7,559 bases of DNA from contig CBDUYN010000295.1 of assembly GCA_965371445.1 (NCBI GenBank), positions 1 through 7,559 on the forward strand. The letters run 5' to 3'. Shown one piece after another: positions 1 through 7,559 of the stretch. The position numbers and the translations under genes were made by a program. Position 1 is the first letter of the stretch. Each line of letters starts with the position of its first letter. The notes beneath the pieces were generated by a model. That model did no database searches. It was not told the DNA's origin and saw only the letters and a program-made list of their open reading frames with translations. This stretch comes from DASWIG01 sp965371445 (GTDB lineage: Bacteria; Acidobacteriota; Thermoanaerobaculia; Multivoradales; J023).

Positions 1-251
1 ACGAGACGACCGACTCGTGCGACAACGTCGCCAACGACGCCAACTGCGACAACGGTCTCTTCTGCGACGGCGCGGAGACCTGCGACGCGGTCAACGACTG
101 CCAGGCCGGCAGCGATCCGTGTACCCCGTTCGGCTGCGACGAGGCCGGCGACGTCTGCGTCTGCGCGCCGAAGGGCGCGAGCTGCAGCTCGGACGCCGAG
201 TGCTGCTCGGGCAAGTGCAAGGGCAAGGTCGGCTCGCAGACCTGTAAGTAG
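1..251 (+). CDS. Cys-rich secreted-type protein, C-terminal end (5' partial)
   Basis: This reading frame (first full codon at 3, TAG stop at 249-251) is open from the window edge and encodes 82 residues with 14 cysteines. No start lies in the window. The first 40 residues form one unit of the pattern C-x8-C-D-N-G-L-F-C-D-G-x-E-T-C-x5-C-x6-C, resembling the Asp/Asn/Cys-rich repeats seen in large exported proteins of Acidobacteriota, Myxococcota and Planctomycetes. The tail carries C-x5-C-C-S-G-K-C and ends TCK, a knottin-like cysteine spacing. Such proteins are normally exported and disulphide-bonded; the signal peptide and any catalytic or adhesive domains would lie upstream of the window. 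An intrinsic terminator follows 52 bases after the stop. Frame choice rests on the regular Cys pattern and GC-rich third positions; the overlapping +2 frame gives an Arg-rich nonsense protein. The function of the whole protein is unknown. Confidence 0.85.
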   Translation, partial: ETTDSCDNVANDANCDNGLFCDGAETCDAVNDCQAGSDPCTPFGCDEAGDVCVCAPKGASCSSDAECCSGKCKGKVGSQTCK

Positions 252-261
252 GACATAGGAC

Positions 262-285
262 GGCGGGAGCCGACAGGCTCCCGTC
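262..285. other. Short perfect hairpin downstream of the Cys-rich gene
   Basis: An 8-bp perfect stem (264-271 with 276-283, loop GACA) starts 12 bases after the stop codon. It is followed by TCCCCTCT rather than a T-run, so it is a weak terminator candidate. It may protect the mRNA 3' end or back up the better terminator 20 bases further on. Confidence 0.45.
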
Positions 286-303
286 CCCTCTGCGAATCCC
301 TGA

Positions 304-333
304 GGCCGGGCCTTTGTGCCCGGCCCTTTTCTT
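304..333 (+). terminator. Rho-independent terminator of the Cys-rich gene
   Basis: A perfect 8-bp GC stem (GGCCGGGC at 304-311 paired with GCCCGGCC at 318-325, 6-base loop) is followed immediately by CTTTTCTT on the + strand. This is the classic intrinsic terminator layout for the gene ending at 251. The minus side lacks a T-run, so it looks unidirectional. Confidence 0.85.
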
Positions 334-427
334 CGAGGCCAGATCGAGATGTTCGTAGGAGCCCTACCTATAAGGTCCACCCGAATCGGCAGATCTAGTG
401 GCCTGTAGGGCATAGGCCAGCCGACCT

Positions 428-450
428 CCCGGCGGACTTCGTCCGCCGGG
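428..450. repeat. 10-bp perfect stem-loop, left internal hairpin of the element
   Basis: CCCGGCGGAC (428-437) pairs perfectly with GTCCGCCGGG (441-450) around a TTC loop. It lies between the outer 15-bp box and the core C/T-rich box. It has no T-run on either side and so is not a standard terminator. Confidence 0.8.
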
Positions 451-543
451 AAATCCCCCTAACCCCCTTTCCTAAAGGGGGGACAAGACTCCGGATTCTT
501 CTCTGAACCCCCTTTAGGAAAGGGGGGCAGGGGGGATTTTCTT

Positions 544-560
544 GGCAGGCGCAGCCTGCC
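544..560. repeat. 7-bp perfect stem-loop, right internal hairpin of the element
   Basis: GGCAGGC (544-550) pairs with GCCTGCC (554-560) around GCA. It occupies the same place in the right arm as the 428-450 hairpin does in the left arm, although the two sequences are not alike. It lies 22 bases past the prfC stop on the minus strand and has no T-run, so a terminator role is doubtful. Confidence 0.7.
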
Positions 561-581
561 GAATCTATGCCCTACAGGCTC

Positions 582-2204
<1,623 letters not shown>

Positions 2205-2250
2205 CGTCAACTCTTCCTGTCCGGGCGATGCCGGCGTCCGAGCGGACGGC

Positions 2251-2280
2251 ATTCTACCCTTATCGGCCCCAACGACACAA
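2251..2280 (-). promoter_or_regulatory. Possible sigma-70 type promoter for prfC
   Basis: On the minus strand TTGTGT (2275-2280), an 18-base spacer and TAGAAT (2251-2256) form a plausible -35/-10 pair. The -10 matches TATAAT at five of six bases and the -35 at only three. It would place the start of transcription about 40 bases upstream of the prfC ATG. Confidence 0.4.
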
Positions 2281-2324
2281 ATCGCCCTCTTCCGAGCGGC
2301 GGAGGGGGAATTCCCGGCTCGATC

Positions 2325-2333
2325 TGCTAGAAT
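2325..2333 (+). promoter_or_regulatory. Possible extended -10 promoter for the diguanylate cyclase
   Basis: TGCTAGAAT on the + strand is an extended -10 element (TGn plus TAGAAT), 29 bases before the ATG at 2363. No convincing -35 hexamer is found 16-18 bases upstream, which is tolerated with extended -10 promoters. The intergenic space between this gene and prfC is 158 bases, enough for two separate divergent promoters. Confidence 0.35.
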
Positions 2334-2362
2334 CAGGCCCAGCCTGCACGAAGGGAGTCCCG

Positions 2363-3268
2363 ATGGCTGAGCCAACCAGGATCCTGCTCGTCGAAGACGA
2401 CGCGGCCGATGCCTACATCCTACGCTGGCATCTGCTGAAGAACCCGCGCAATCGTCACCGTTTCGACCTCGAGCACGTCGAGTACCTCGGCACCGGCCTC
2501 GACCGCCTGTCCCAGGATTCGTTCGAGGTCCTGCTCCTCGACCTCGGCCTACCCGACAGCCTCGGCATCGAGACGTTCTGCCGCGCCAGCCGTGAGGCCC
2601 CCGACATCCCGATCATCGTCCTTTCGGGTCTCGACGACGAGGACGTCGCCCTGAGCGCCGTGCGCGAAGGAGCCCAGGACTACCTCGTCAAGTCCGAGCT
2701 CACGGGACCGCTTCTCGTACGCTCGATCCGTTACGCCATCGAGCGTCATCACATGCAGCAGTCCCTGCGCAGCCTCTCGCTCGAGGACGAGCTCACCGGC
2801 CTCTACAACCGGCGCGGCTTCCAGGCCCTCGCCGAGCAGCAGCTCAAACAGGTCCGGCGCTCCAAAAAGCAGCTGACACTCGTTTTCCTCGACCTCGACG
2901 ACCTGAAGCAGATCAACGACAGCCAAGGCCACGGCGTCGGCGACCAGGCGCTCGTCGAGGCCGCCGCGCTCTTGCGCCGGAGCTTCCGCGACTCCGACAT
3001 CCTCGCCCGGCTCGGCGGCGACGAGTTCGCCGTCCTCCTGGTCGACGCCCGCGAGGACGGCGTCCCGGTGCCGATCGCGCGGCTGCGGGAAAACCTCGCC
3101 AAGGCCACCGGCCTCGACGAGCGTGACTTCCCCATCTCCATCTCCTTCGGCCTCGCTGCCTGGGACGGCGAGAAGCCCACCACCCTCGACGAGCTCATCA
3201 CCCGCGCCGACGAAGAGATGTACCGCGAGAAGCGGGCGCACAAGAAAGTGCGCGGCAACGGCCAATGA
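2363..3268 (+). CDS. Response regulator with REC and GGDEF domains (diguanylate cyclase)
   Basis: The 301-aa protein joins an N-terminal phosphoreceiver domain (about 5-125) to a C-terminal GGDEF domain (about 137-297) and should make c-di-GMP from two GTP when phosphorylated. REC shows the acidic pair D12-D13, phosphoacceptor D60 in LLLDLGLPD, switch residue S88 in VLSG and the invariant K110. GGDEF shows DELTGLYNRRGF (142-153), LDLDDLKQIND (176-186) and an intact RLGGDEF (216-222). An RxxD pair (R209, D212) five residues before GGDEF matches the inhibitory c-di-GMP-binding I-site, so product feedback is expected. There are no membrane segments, so it is cytoplasmic. The ATG at 2363 follows AAGGGAG with a 5-base gap and starts just before the REC beta strand RILLVEDD; the longer frame from 2228 adds non-conserved residues. 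No histidine kinase lies nearby, so the activating partner is unknown. It diverges from prfC and converges on the pilQ operon. Confidence 0.95.
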   Translation: MAEPTRILLVEDDAADAYILRWHLLKNPRNRHRFDLEHVEYLGTGLDRLSQDSFEVLLLDLGLPDSLGIETFCRASREAPDIPIIVLSGLDDEDVALSAVREGAQDYLVKSELTGPLLVRSIRYAIERHHMQQSLRSLSLEDELTGLYNRRGFQALAEQQLKQVRRSKKQLTLVFLDLDDLKQINDSQGHGVGDQALVEAAALLRRSFRDSDILARLGGDEFAVLLVDAREDGVPVPIARLRENLAKATGLDERDFPISISFGLAAWDGEKPTTLDELITRADEEMYREKRAHKKVRGNGQ

Positions 3269-3307
3269 ACCTCGTCTGGGGTGGCAAAGGCCCCCCGGCA
3301 GAAAGCA

Positions 3308-3334
3308 AAGCGGCCGCCCACCGGGCGGCCGCTT
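3308..3334 (-). terminator. Strong hairpin terminator between convergent genes
   Basis: A perfect 12-bp stem (3308-3319 with 3323-3334, loop ACC) built around GCGGCCGCCC lies 40 bases past the diguanylate cyclase stop and 27 bases past the stop of the minus-strand lipoprotein gene. On the minus strand the stem runs into TTTGCTTTC, a broken T-run, so it best fits as the terminator of the pilQ operon. On the + strand only TT follows, so it may end that transcript less efficiently. Confidence 0.75.
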
Positions 3335-3361
3335 CGACATGACGATCGATCCGGCGAGCGT

Positions 3362-5389
3362 CTACGGGGCAGCGTTCACGGTCACGTCGACGGTGGCGCT
3401 ACTGGTGGCACCGTCCGAGCGTGTGATGCTCAGCGTCACGCCAAAAGTGCCGGGAGCCGTATACGCATGGCTGGGACTCTGCGACGTGGCCAGGGGGCTG
3501 CCGTCACCGAAGTTCCACGAATAGGTACAAGTGAAACCGCCCAGGGTGCAGAACGTCGTCGTGTCCGTGAAGAACACCGTCACGGTTTGAGGCGCAGGTA
3601 GCGGTGGCAAGGTCGCGGGATTGGGGGTCGCCGAGAAGCTCGCCGCCGGCGGCGCGTTGTCGTCGCGGCAGGACCTGTCGCTCGGGTTGTAGACGATGGC
3701 GTCGACCAGAACGTCGAAGCAACCCGTGTTCAAGTTCGTGAGGGTCACGTCGGCGAAAACCGGTATGAAACGCAAACCCGCCTGGCCGTCTTCCGGCGTG
3801 TCGTCGCACACCTCCGTCGGGAGGGGATCGCTGACCGTCGGAATGTCGCCCGAGATGGTGATGCCGTCGGGGCCCAGAGTGGCGAACACGCCACGCGGAT
3901 CGCTGTCGATGTCGTTCTTGAAGAACACGGAGAACCGCGGCTCGACGCCGACCGCTGTAAACGTGAACGTTGACGGCGTGAGACCTCTTGTGATGATGTC
4001 GATCGTCACTGCGTTCGGGTTCAATGGGCTGGTGAAGAACGGTTGCACCGGGAAGTAGACAAAACCACCCGACAAGCTCGTCGACTCGTTGGTCTCCAAG
4101 TTGGTGACGACGATGTCGACCGGAGTGTCCGCGCAAGTGATCAAAGCGCCTACGTTGACGAGTAGGATCTCCGTCCCGGTCACCGAAATGACGTTCTGGT
4201 TGATACCACCGAACTGGACGAAAGCGGGACCCTCGAAGTTCTGGCCAAAGAGGGTCACGTTGTCACCGCCGGTGTAGACACCGCGGCTGGGCGACACCCC
4301 GGAGATGAACATCTCGCCGCCGCCATACTGGAAGGCCCCGGCAAACGTGTCTTCGAAACCGGAGTCGACGTTGCGCACGACGACGTCGACGAGAGCGTTC
4401 TGATGGACGTCGTTGAAGCCCGTGGCCGACGGCGTCCGGACGAGAATGCGGCTCGCCGAGGTCGAGAGCACCGGGGCCTCGATCAGAGTGTTGGTGCCAA
4501 AAAAGACCTGCACCTGATCGGAGAAGCCTTCGCCGTTGATCGTGACCTGGGTGCCGCCTTCGTTGGGGCCCGAGGTGGGGCTGACGGAGATGATGCGCGG
4601 CACGAGGGCGTTGTCACCACCACCACCACCACCGCCACCGCCGCTTCCGCCGCGGGTGTAGGTGAAGCCGTTGCTCAAGGTGTCGGAAGCGGCGTCGGTG
4701 TCGTTGACGTTGATGTTGACGGTCACGCTGACGGTCTCGGTCGAACCGACGGCAAGGTCGATCGTCGGGGTGTTGACCACCACCTGGGTGCTCGTCACCG
4801 AACGAATTTCGGCCGGCAAGTCAGCGAAGAAGACCCGGACGGGCTCCTCGAAGCCGGTGCCGATGATCCGCACGCGCTCGCCGCCGACCGGCGAGCCGCG
4901 GTCCGGCGTGATGCGTTCGATAAAGAGCGGGACGCCCGCCGCTTCCTCCGACTGCGGGACGACGTCGATCGAGGTGCGCCCGACGCTCCCCTCCAGGGAG
5001 GCCTGCACCTCGACCGAGCCCGTCGTGGTCGCGACGAAGGTGAGAACGGCCGAGCCCGTCCCGTCCTGGAGCGCGACCACTCCCGAGGCGACGCTGGTCG
5101 AGAGGATAACGGTGGAGCCGTCCGGGGGCGGCTGGTTGTTGCTGGCCGACCGGACGATGACGGTGATGACGGAGCTCACCGTCACGCTGCCGCCCTCCGG
5201 CAGCTCGAAAGACGACGGGGAGGCGTTCACCGTGATGTTCCACACGGTCGTCGTGACCGGGGGAGGAGGCGCCGCAGCCGGACGCTCCGGGGCGGTCGGT
5301 GACTTCGAGTCACAGCCGGCGAGGCTCAAAACGAGCAGTGCCGCCACGACGGTCAACGGGAGGGGAAACTTCTTCTGGAAGCTCATCAT
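3362..5389 (-). CDS. Large multidomain lipoprotein: Ig-like, three IPT/TIG, PKD
   Basis: The 675-aa product begins with a lipoprotein signal peptide: KK at 6-7, a hydrophobic stretch 10-23 and lipobox LAGC with C26 as the expected lipid-bearing residue. A Thr/Pro/Ala-rich linker (29-48) leads to a bacterial Ig-like (Big_1-type) domain at about 52-144. Three IPT/TIG repeats follow at about 158-245, 263-355 and 361-446, each showing the family's start (ITPDRGSPVGG, VSPTSGPNEGG, VSPSRGVYTGG) and a G-x-x-F strand. A Ser/Gly linker (247-258) separates the first two. Residues 447-577 match nothing I recognise and hold three cysteines. A PKD domain (about 580-673) carries WNFGDG (625-630) and HAY followed by PGTFGVTL. 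All these folds are extracellular beta-sandwiches used in adhesion or binding; no catalytic site is visible. It ends a tight operon, 28 bases after the previous gene, with GGAG 9 bases before the first of two ATGs. The specific role is unknown. Confidence 0.9.
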   Translation of the reverse strand: MMSFQKKFPLPLTVVAALLVLSLAGCDSKSPTAPERPAAAPPPPVTTTVWNITVNASPSSFELPEGGSVTVSSVITVIVRSASNNQPPPDGSTVILSTSVASGVVALQDGTGSAVLTFVATTTGSVEVQASLEGSVGRTSIDVVPQSEEAAGVPLFIERITPDRGSPVGGERVRIIGTGFEEPVRVFFADLPAEIRSVTSTQVVVNTPTIDLAVGSTETVSVTVNINVNDTDAASDTLSNGFTYTRGGSGGGGGGGGGDNALVPRIISVSPTSGPNEGGTQVTINGEGFSDQVQVFFGTNTLIEAPVLSTSASRILVRTPSATGFNDVHQNALVDVVVRNVDSGFEDTFAGAFQYGGGEMFISGVSPSRGVYTGGDNVTLFGQNFEGPAFVQFGGINQNVISVTGTEILLVNVGALITCADTPVDIVVTNLETNESTSLSGGFVYFPVQPFFTSPLNPNAVTIDIITRGLTPSTFTFTAVGVEPRFSVFFKNDIDSDPRGVFATLGPDGITISGDIPTVSDPLPTEVCDDTPEDGQAGLRFIPVFADVTLTNLNTGCFDVLVDAIVYNPSDRSCRDDNAPPAASFSATPNPATLPPLPAPQTVTVFFTDTTTFCTLGGFTCTYSWNFGDGSPLATSQSPSHAYTAPGTFGVTLSITRSDGATSSATVDVTVNAAP
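4615..4644. repeat. Trinucleotide run encoding the poly-Gly linker
   Basis: A CAC/CGC triplet run (GGT/GGC on the coding strand) encodes nine successive glycines between the first two IPT/TIG domains. Its lengthening or shortening by slippage would change the linker by whole residues without breaking the frame. Confidence 0.8.
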
Positions 5390-5417
5390 GATCTTGCGCT
5401 CCGATCCTTCCCCGGTT

Positions 5418-5981
5418 CTACTGGGTGAACTCGATGGTATGGGGTCGCGGCACCGATTGGACTTCGCGGCCGCTTAGGGTACGACCATAGGCACGGACCC
5501 AGACGTTCATGACGATCACCGTTTCTCCGGTTTCCTTGTCGAAGCCACCGTTCTCAAAGAGAAGGTCCGAGACCGGCGGATTGCTGATCTGCTCGATCGA
5601 CAGGATCGGCATGCCGTTGTAGGAGAGCGTCCCCCCTACCGGGACGGTGCCGAGGAGGTTGAAGAAAAACGGCGGCGGCACCCGGGTGCCGCGATCCACG
5701 CGGGTGTAGGTGAACTCGACCCCTTCGAGCTCGACGTCCATCAAGCTCGACGTGTCGGTAACCTCGATGTTGGGGACGATGCTGGTGATCGAGAGCGTGC
5801 CGGCGACGGCGGCCTGGAAGGCGAGCACGTCGCCGTTGACGGAGTAGCGAAAGGGGACGTCGTCCGCCTCGAACTCGACTTCAAGGAGGACGCCTCCCGA
5901 ATCGGTCTGCTCGGTTCGTTCGTCGCAGCCGAGCCATACGACCGCGACCACGAGGAGAATGAGAAATCTGTAGTTCTTCAC
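5418..5981 (-). CDS. Small putative lipoprotein encoded directly after pilQ
   Basis: The 187-aa product starts with a short basic N-terminus, a hydrophobic core (6-17) and a cysteine at 19 preceded by VWLG. That is a slightly irregular lipobox (Trp at -3) followed by a polar DERTEQTDSGG linker, so lipidation is likely but not certain. The remainder is rich in alternating hydrophobic and polar residues and Gly/Pro turns, suggesting one compact beta-rich domain. There is no second membrane segment, no other cysteine and no motif I recognise. The start codon is GTG at 5979-5981; it is backed by a perfect AGGAGG with a 6-base spacer, which decides the start. The gene begins 20 bases after the pilQ stop and ends 28 bases before the large IPT/TIG lipoprotein, so it is almost surely co-expressed with both. 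A role in helping, anchoring or capping the secretin is possible from position alone; I do not recognise the family. Confidence 0.88.
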   Translation of the reverse strand: MKNYRFLILLVVAVVWLGCDERTEQTDSGGVLLEVEFEADDVPFRYSVNGDVLAFQAAVAGTLSITSIVPNIEVTDTSSLMDVELEGVEFTYTRVDRGTRVPPPFFFNLLGTVPVGGTLSYNGMPILSIEQISNPPVSDLLFENGGFDKETGETVIVMNVWVRAYGRTLSGREVQSVPRPHTIEFTQ

Positions 5982-5987
5982 CGCGTT

Positions 5988-5993
5988 CCTCCT
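5988..5993 (-). promoter_or_regulatory. Perfect Shine-Dalgarno AGGAGG for the GTG-started lipoprotein gene
   Basis: CCTCCT on the + strand reads AGGAGG on the minus strand, 6 bases before the GTG at 5981. It is the strongest ribosome binding site in the window and supports the non-ATG start. It lies inside the 19-base gap behind the pilQ stop codon, which favours coupled translation. Confidence 0.85.
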
Positions 5994-6000
5994 GGACCCT

Positions 6001-7559
6001 TTACATCTGCACGATATGAGGTGTCACGAAGATCATCAGCTCGTTGTTGTCTTCGCTCTTGTTTCGATTCTTGAACAGGTGGCCGATGATGGGGATGTTC
6101 GCAAGCCCCGGTACGCGATCCTGGTTCTGGTTCGAGGAGACCTCGTAGATCCCGCCGATGACCGCGGTACCGCCGTCGCGGACGATGACGGTGGTCGAGG
6201 CCTCCTTGGTCGCGATCGGAGCGTTGGAGGCGCCGACGATGGCAAAGGCCAGCTGCGGCGATCGCTTGGCGACGTTGATCGTCAGGATGATCGTCCCTTC
6301 GGCGGTCACGTGGGGCCGCACCGTCAGCTGCAGCGTGGCGTTGACGAACTGCACGGAGACGGTGTTGTTGGAGACCGTCTGGACGGGGATCTGCAGACCG
6401 CTCTGGATCGAAGCGCTCGTGTTGTTGAGCGTCGTCACCCGCGGTGCCGAGATGATGTTAATGAGACCTTCGTTCTCCGCCGCCTGCAACTGGACGTTCA
6501 GGTTGAAGGTGTTCAAGATGTTGCCCATCGTCAGGTTCAAGAACCCGTTGGCGCCACCGGTCAGGAGCCCCACGCCACCGTCGGACTCGTAGTTGTTGGG
6601 GAACTGGAGGCCGGTGGTGTTACCGTGGGCCGCGTCGCCGACCATGTTGTAGCCCCACTGGATACCCAGGGAGCGGCCAAAGGTCTTCGTGGCCTCGATG
6701 ATGCGGGCCTCGATCGACACCTGGGCCTCGGGGGTGTCGAGGTTGTCGATCACCGCGAGCACGGTGTTGATGTTCGACGGCACCTCGCGCAGGATGAGCG
6801 TGTTCGTCCGCTGGTCGACCTGGACGGTGCCGCGCTCCGAGAGGATGGCGCCCGAGCGGTTGCGCAAGATCGAGGAGATATCCCCCGCGTCGGCATAGCT
6901 CAAGGCCCTCATCACGGTGCGCAGCTGGACGGTCGCGGCGCGGGCGCGGGCCAGGGCCTTTTCTTCTTCGGCCTCGGCGCGCAGCTGGGACGCCGGCGCG
7001 ATGCGGACGATCGTGCCGTCGATGTCCATGCCGAGGTTGTTGATGCGCAGGATCTGCTCCATCGCCTGATCCCACGGCACCTGCCTGAGCTCCACCGTGA
7101 CGCTGCCGGAGACGCCGGGCTGGATCACGAAGTTGAGGCCGCTGATCGAGGCGAAGGAGCGCAACGTCTCGACCAGGTCGGCGTTCTTGAGCGACATGTT
7201 GATGGGATCGCCCTGGTACTCACGCCGATGCCGATTGACGACGATGTCCGTAAACGACGGGAAGAACCTCTCCTCGCCCTCCAAGGCTCCGCTGACGTCG
7301 ATCTCCTGGGCCTCGAACAGCGAGACGTCCCGCTGTCCGAGGGGCCGGGTGATCGACGGCAGGCGCGGGAGCTCGCTTGGCGCCCTCGACTCTTCGGGAG
7401 GCTGGTAGGCGGCGACCGGAGGCGGCGCGGGGGCCGCCGGAGGTGGCGCAGGCGCTGGCGGCGCGGGCTCGAAGACCGGAGCGGGAGGCGGCATCTCGGC
7501 GACCGCCGCCGGTTCGCCGGCCGCCGGTTCGCCGGCCGCCGGTTCGCCGGCCGCCGGTT
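6001..7559 (-). CDS. pilQ: Type IV pilus secretin PilQ (5' end beyond window)
   Basis: PilQ forms the outer-membrane gated ring through which the type IV pilus passes. Counting from an internal Met at 7494, the visible part shows a Pro/Ala-rich linker (1-45), an STN/N0-like domain (97-166; INMSLKNADLVETLRSFASI), a secretin N1 domain (about 190-252) and the C-terminal secretin barrel (about 255-495). The barrel carries VPGLANIPIIGHLF (461-474), the family signature, and ends NELMIFVTPHIVQM. The frame stays open past that Met to the window edge, encoding Glu-Pro-Ala-Ala-Gly repeats, so the true start, signal peptide and probable AMIN domains lie outside the window. A general secretion (GspD) or competence secretin is the alternative; the single N1 domain after N0 and the linker before it favour PilQ. 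It is the upstream gene of the three-gene set, and its promoter is not in view. Confidence 0.93.
   Translation of the reverse strand, partial: PAAGEPAAGEPAAGEPAAVAEMPPPAPVFEPAPPAPAPPPAAPAPPPVAAYQPPEESRAPSELPRLPSITRPLGQRDVSLFEAQEIDVSGALEGEERFFPSFTDIVVNRHRREYQGDPINMSLKNADLVETLRSFASISGLNFVIQPGVSGSVTVELRQVPWDQAMEQILRINNLGMDIDGTIVRIAPASQLRAEAEEEKALARARAATVQLRTVMRALSYADAGDISSILRNRSGAILSERGTVQVDQRTNTLILREVPSNINTVLAVIDNLDTPEAQVSIEARIIEATKTFGRSLGIQWGYNMVGDAAHGNTTGLQFPNNYESDGGVGLLTGGANGFLNLTMGNILNTFNLNVQLQAAENEGLINIISAPRVTTLNNTSASIQSGLQIPVQTVSNNTVSVQFVNATLQLTVRPHVTAEGTIILTINVAKRSPQLAFAIVGASNAPIATKEASTTVIVRDGGTAVIGGIYEVSSNQNQDRVPGLANIPIIGHLFKNRNKSEDNNELMIFVTPHIVQM
7506..7559. repeat. 15-bp tandem repeat encoding Pro-Ala-Ala-Gly-Glu units in PilQ
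   Basis: The unit CCGCCGGTTCGCCGG is repeated without change 3.6 times and runs off the window edge. It is in frame with pilQ on the minus strand and encodes Pro-Ala-Ala-Gly-Glu pentapeptides that join the upstream domains to the proline-rich linker. Perfect identity between copies points to recent expansion or ongoing slippage; copy changes keep the frame because the unit is 15 bases. Confidence 0.93.

Noticed and set aside
17..247. 76-aa Arg-rich + strand ORF
   Set aside because: It is a shifted-frame shadow of the Cys-rich partial gene, which runs without an in-window start in the frame beginning at 3 and has a regular cysteine pattern.
428..450. Terminator for prfC or the Cys-rich gene
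   Set aside because: Strong stem but no T-run on either strand, and 112 bases beyond prfC; better explained as part of the repeat element.
2205..2375. 57-codon N-terminal extension of prfC
   Set aside because: Not conserved in RF3, and it would cross the divergent promoters and the start of the diguanylate cyclase gene; the ATG at 2204 gives the family N-terminus.
2549..3340. 263-aa minus-strand ORF opposite the diguanylate cyclase
   Set aside because: Antisense shadow of an intact REC-GGDEF gene; it also runs through the terminator hairpin.
4403..5477. Two long + strand ORFs (4403-5302 and 4662-5477) opposite the large lipoprotein
   Set aside because: Both lie opposite the signal peptide, Ig and TIG domains of the minus-strand gene; one product is Arg/Asp/Gly-rich, the other Thr/Ser-rich, as expected for antisense frames.
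7492..7494. ATG at 7494 as the pilQ start
   Set aside because: The frame continues upstream through in-frame pentapeptide repeats to the window edge, and the resulting protein would lack a signal peptide.

Overview
The window is GC-rich DNA whose codons strongly favour G or C in the third position. It comes from a diderm (Gram-negative-type) bacterium with type IV pili. A PilQ-type secretin, two lipoprotein precursors, a c-di-GMP synthase and a Cys-rich exported-type protein with a CDNGLFCDGAETC-like repeat are together what I would expect of an Acidobacteriota or Myxococcota-like genome. That placement is an inference; no rRNA or other decisive marker is present.

Layout, left to right. Positions 1-251 (+) hold the last 82 codons of a Cys-rich secreted-type protein, followed by an intrinsic terminator at 304-333. 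From about 334 to 581 there is no gene. Most of that stretch is a nested inverted-repeat element (395-585) whose right end overlaps the stop codon of the next gene. Positions 582-2204 (-) encode peptide chain release factor 3 (prfC). A short divergent promoter region (2205-2362) separates it from a REC-GGDEF diguanylate cyclase (2363-3268, +). A strong hairpin at 3308-3334 lies between that gene and the convergent operon on its right.

The right half (3362 to the window edge, all -) is a tight operon read right to left. It contains pilQ (5' end beyond the window), a 187-aa putative lipoprotein with a GTG start and a perfect AGGAGG, and a 675-aa lipoprotein built of an Ig-like domain, three IPT/TIG domains, an unassigned Cys-containing region and a PKD domain. 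The gaps are 19 and 28 bases, so the two lipoproteins are very probably co-transcribed and translated with the secretin. This suggests roles at the pilus outer-membrane pore or at the cell surface. The diguanylate cyclase next door could plausibly tie in, since c-di-GMP commonly controls type IV pili, but the sequence shows only proximity.

The least explained elements are the nested inverted repeat and the two lipoproteins behind pilQ. I see no CRISPR array, tRNA, rRNA, transposase or phage gene.
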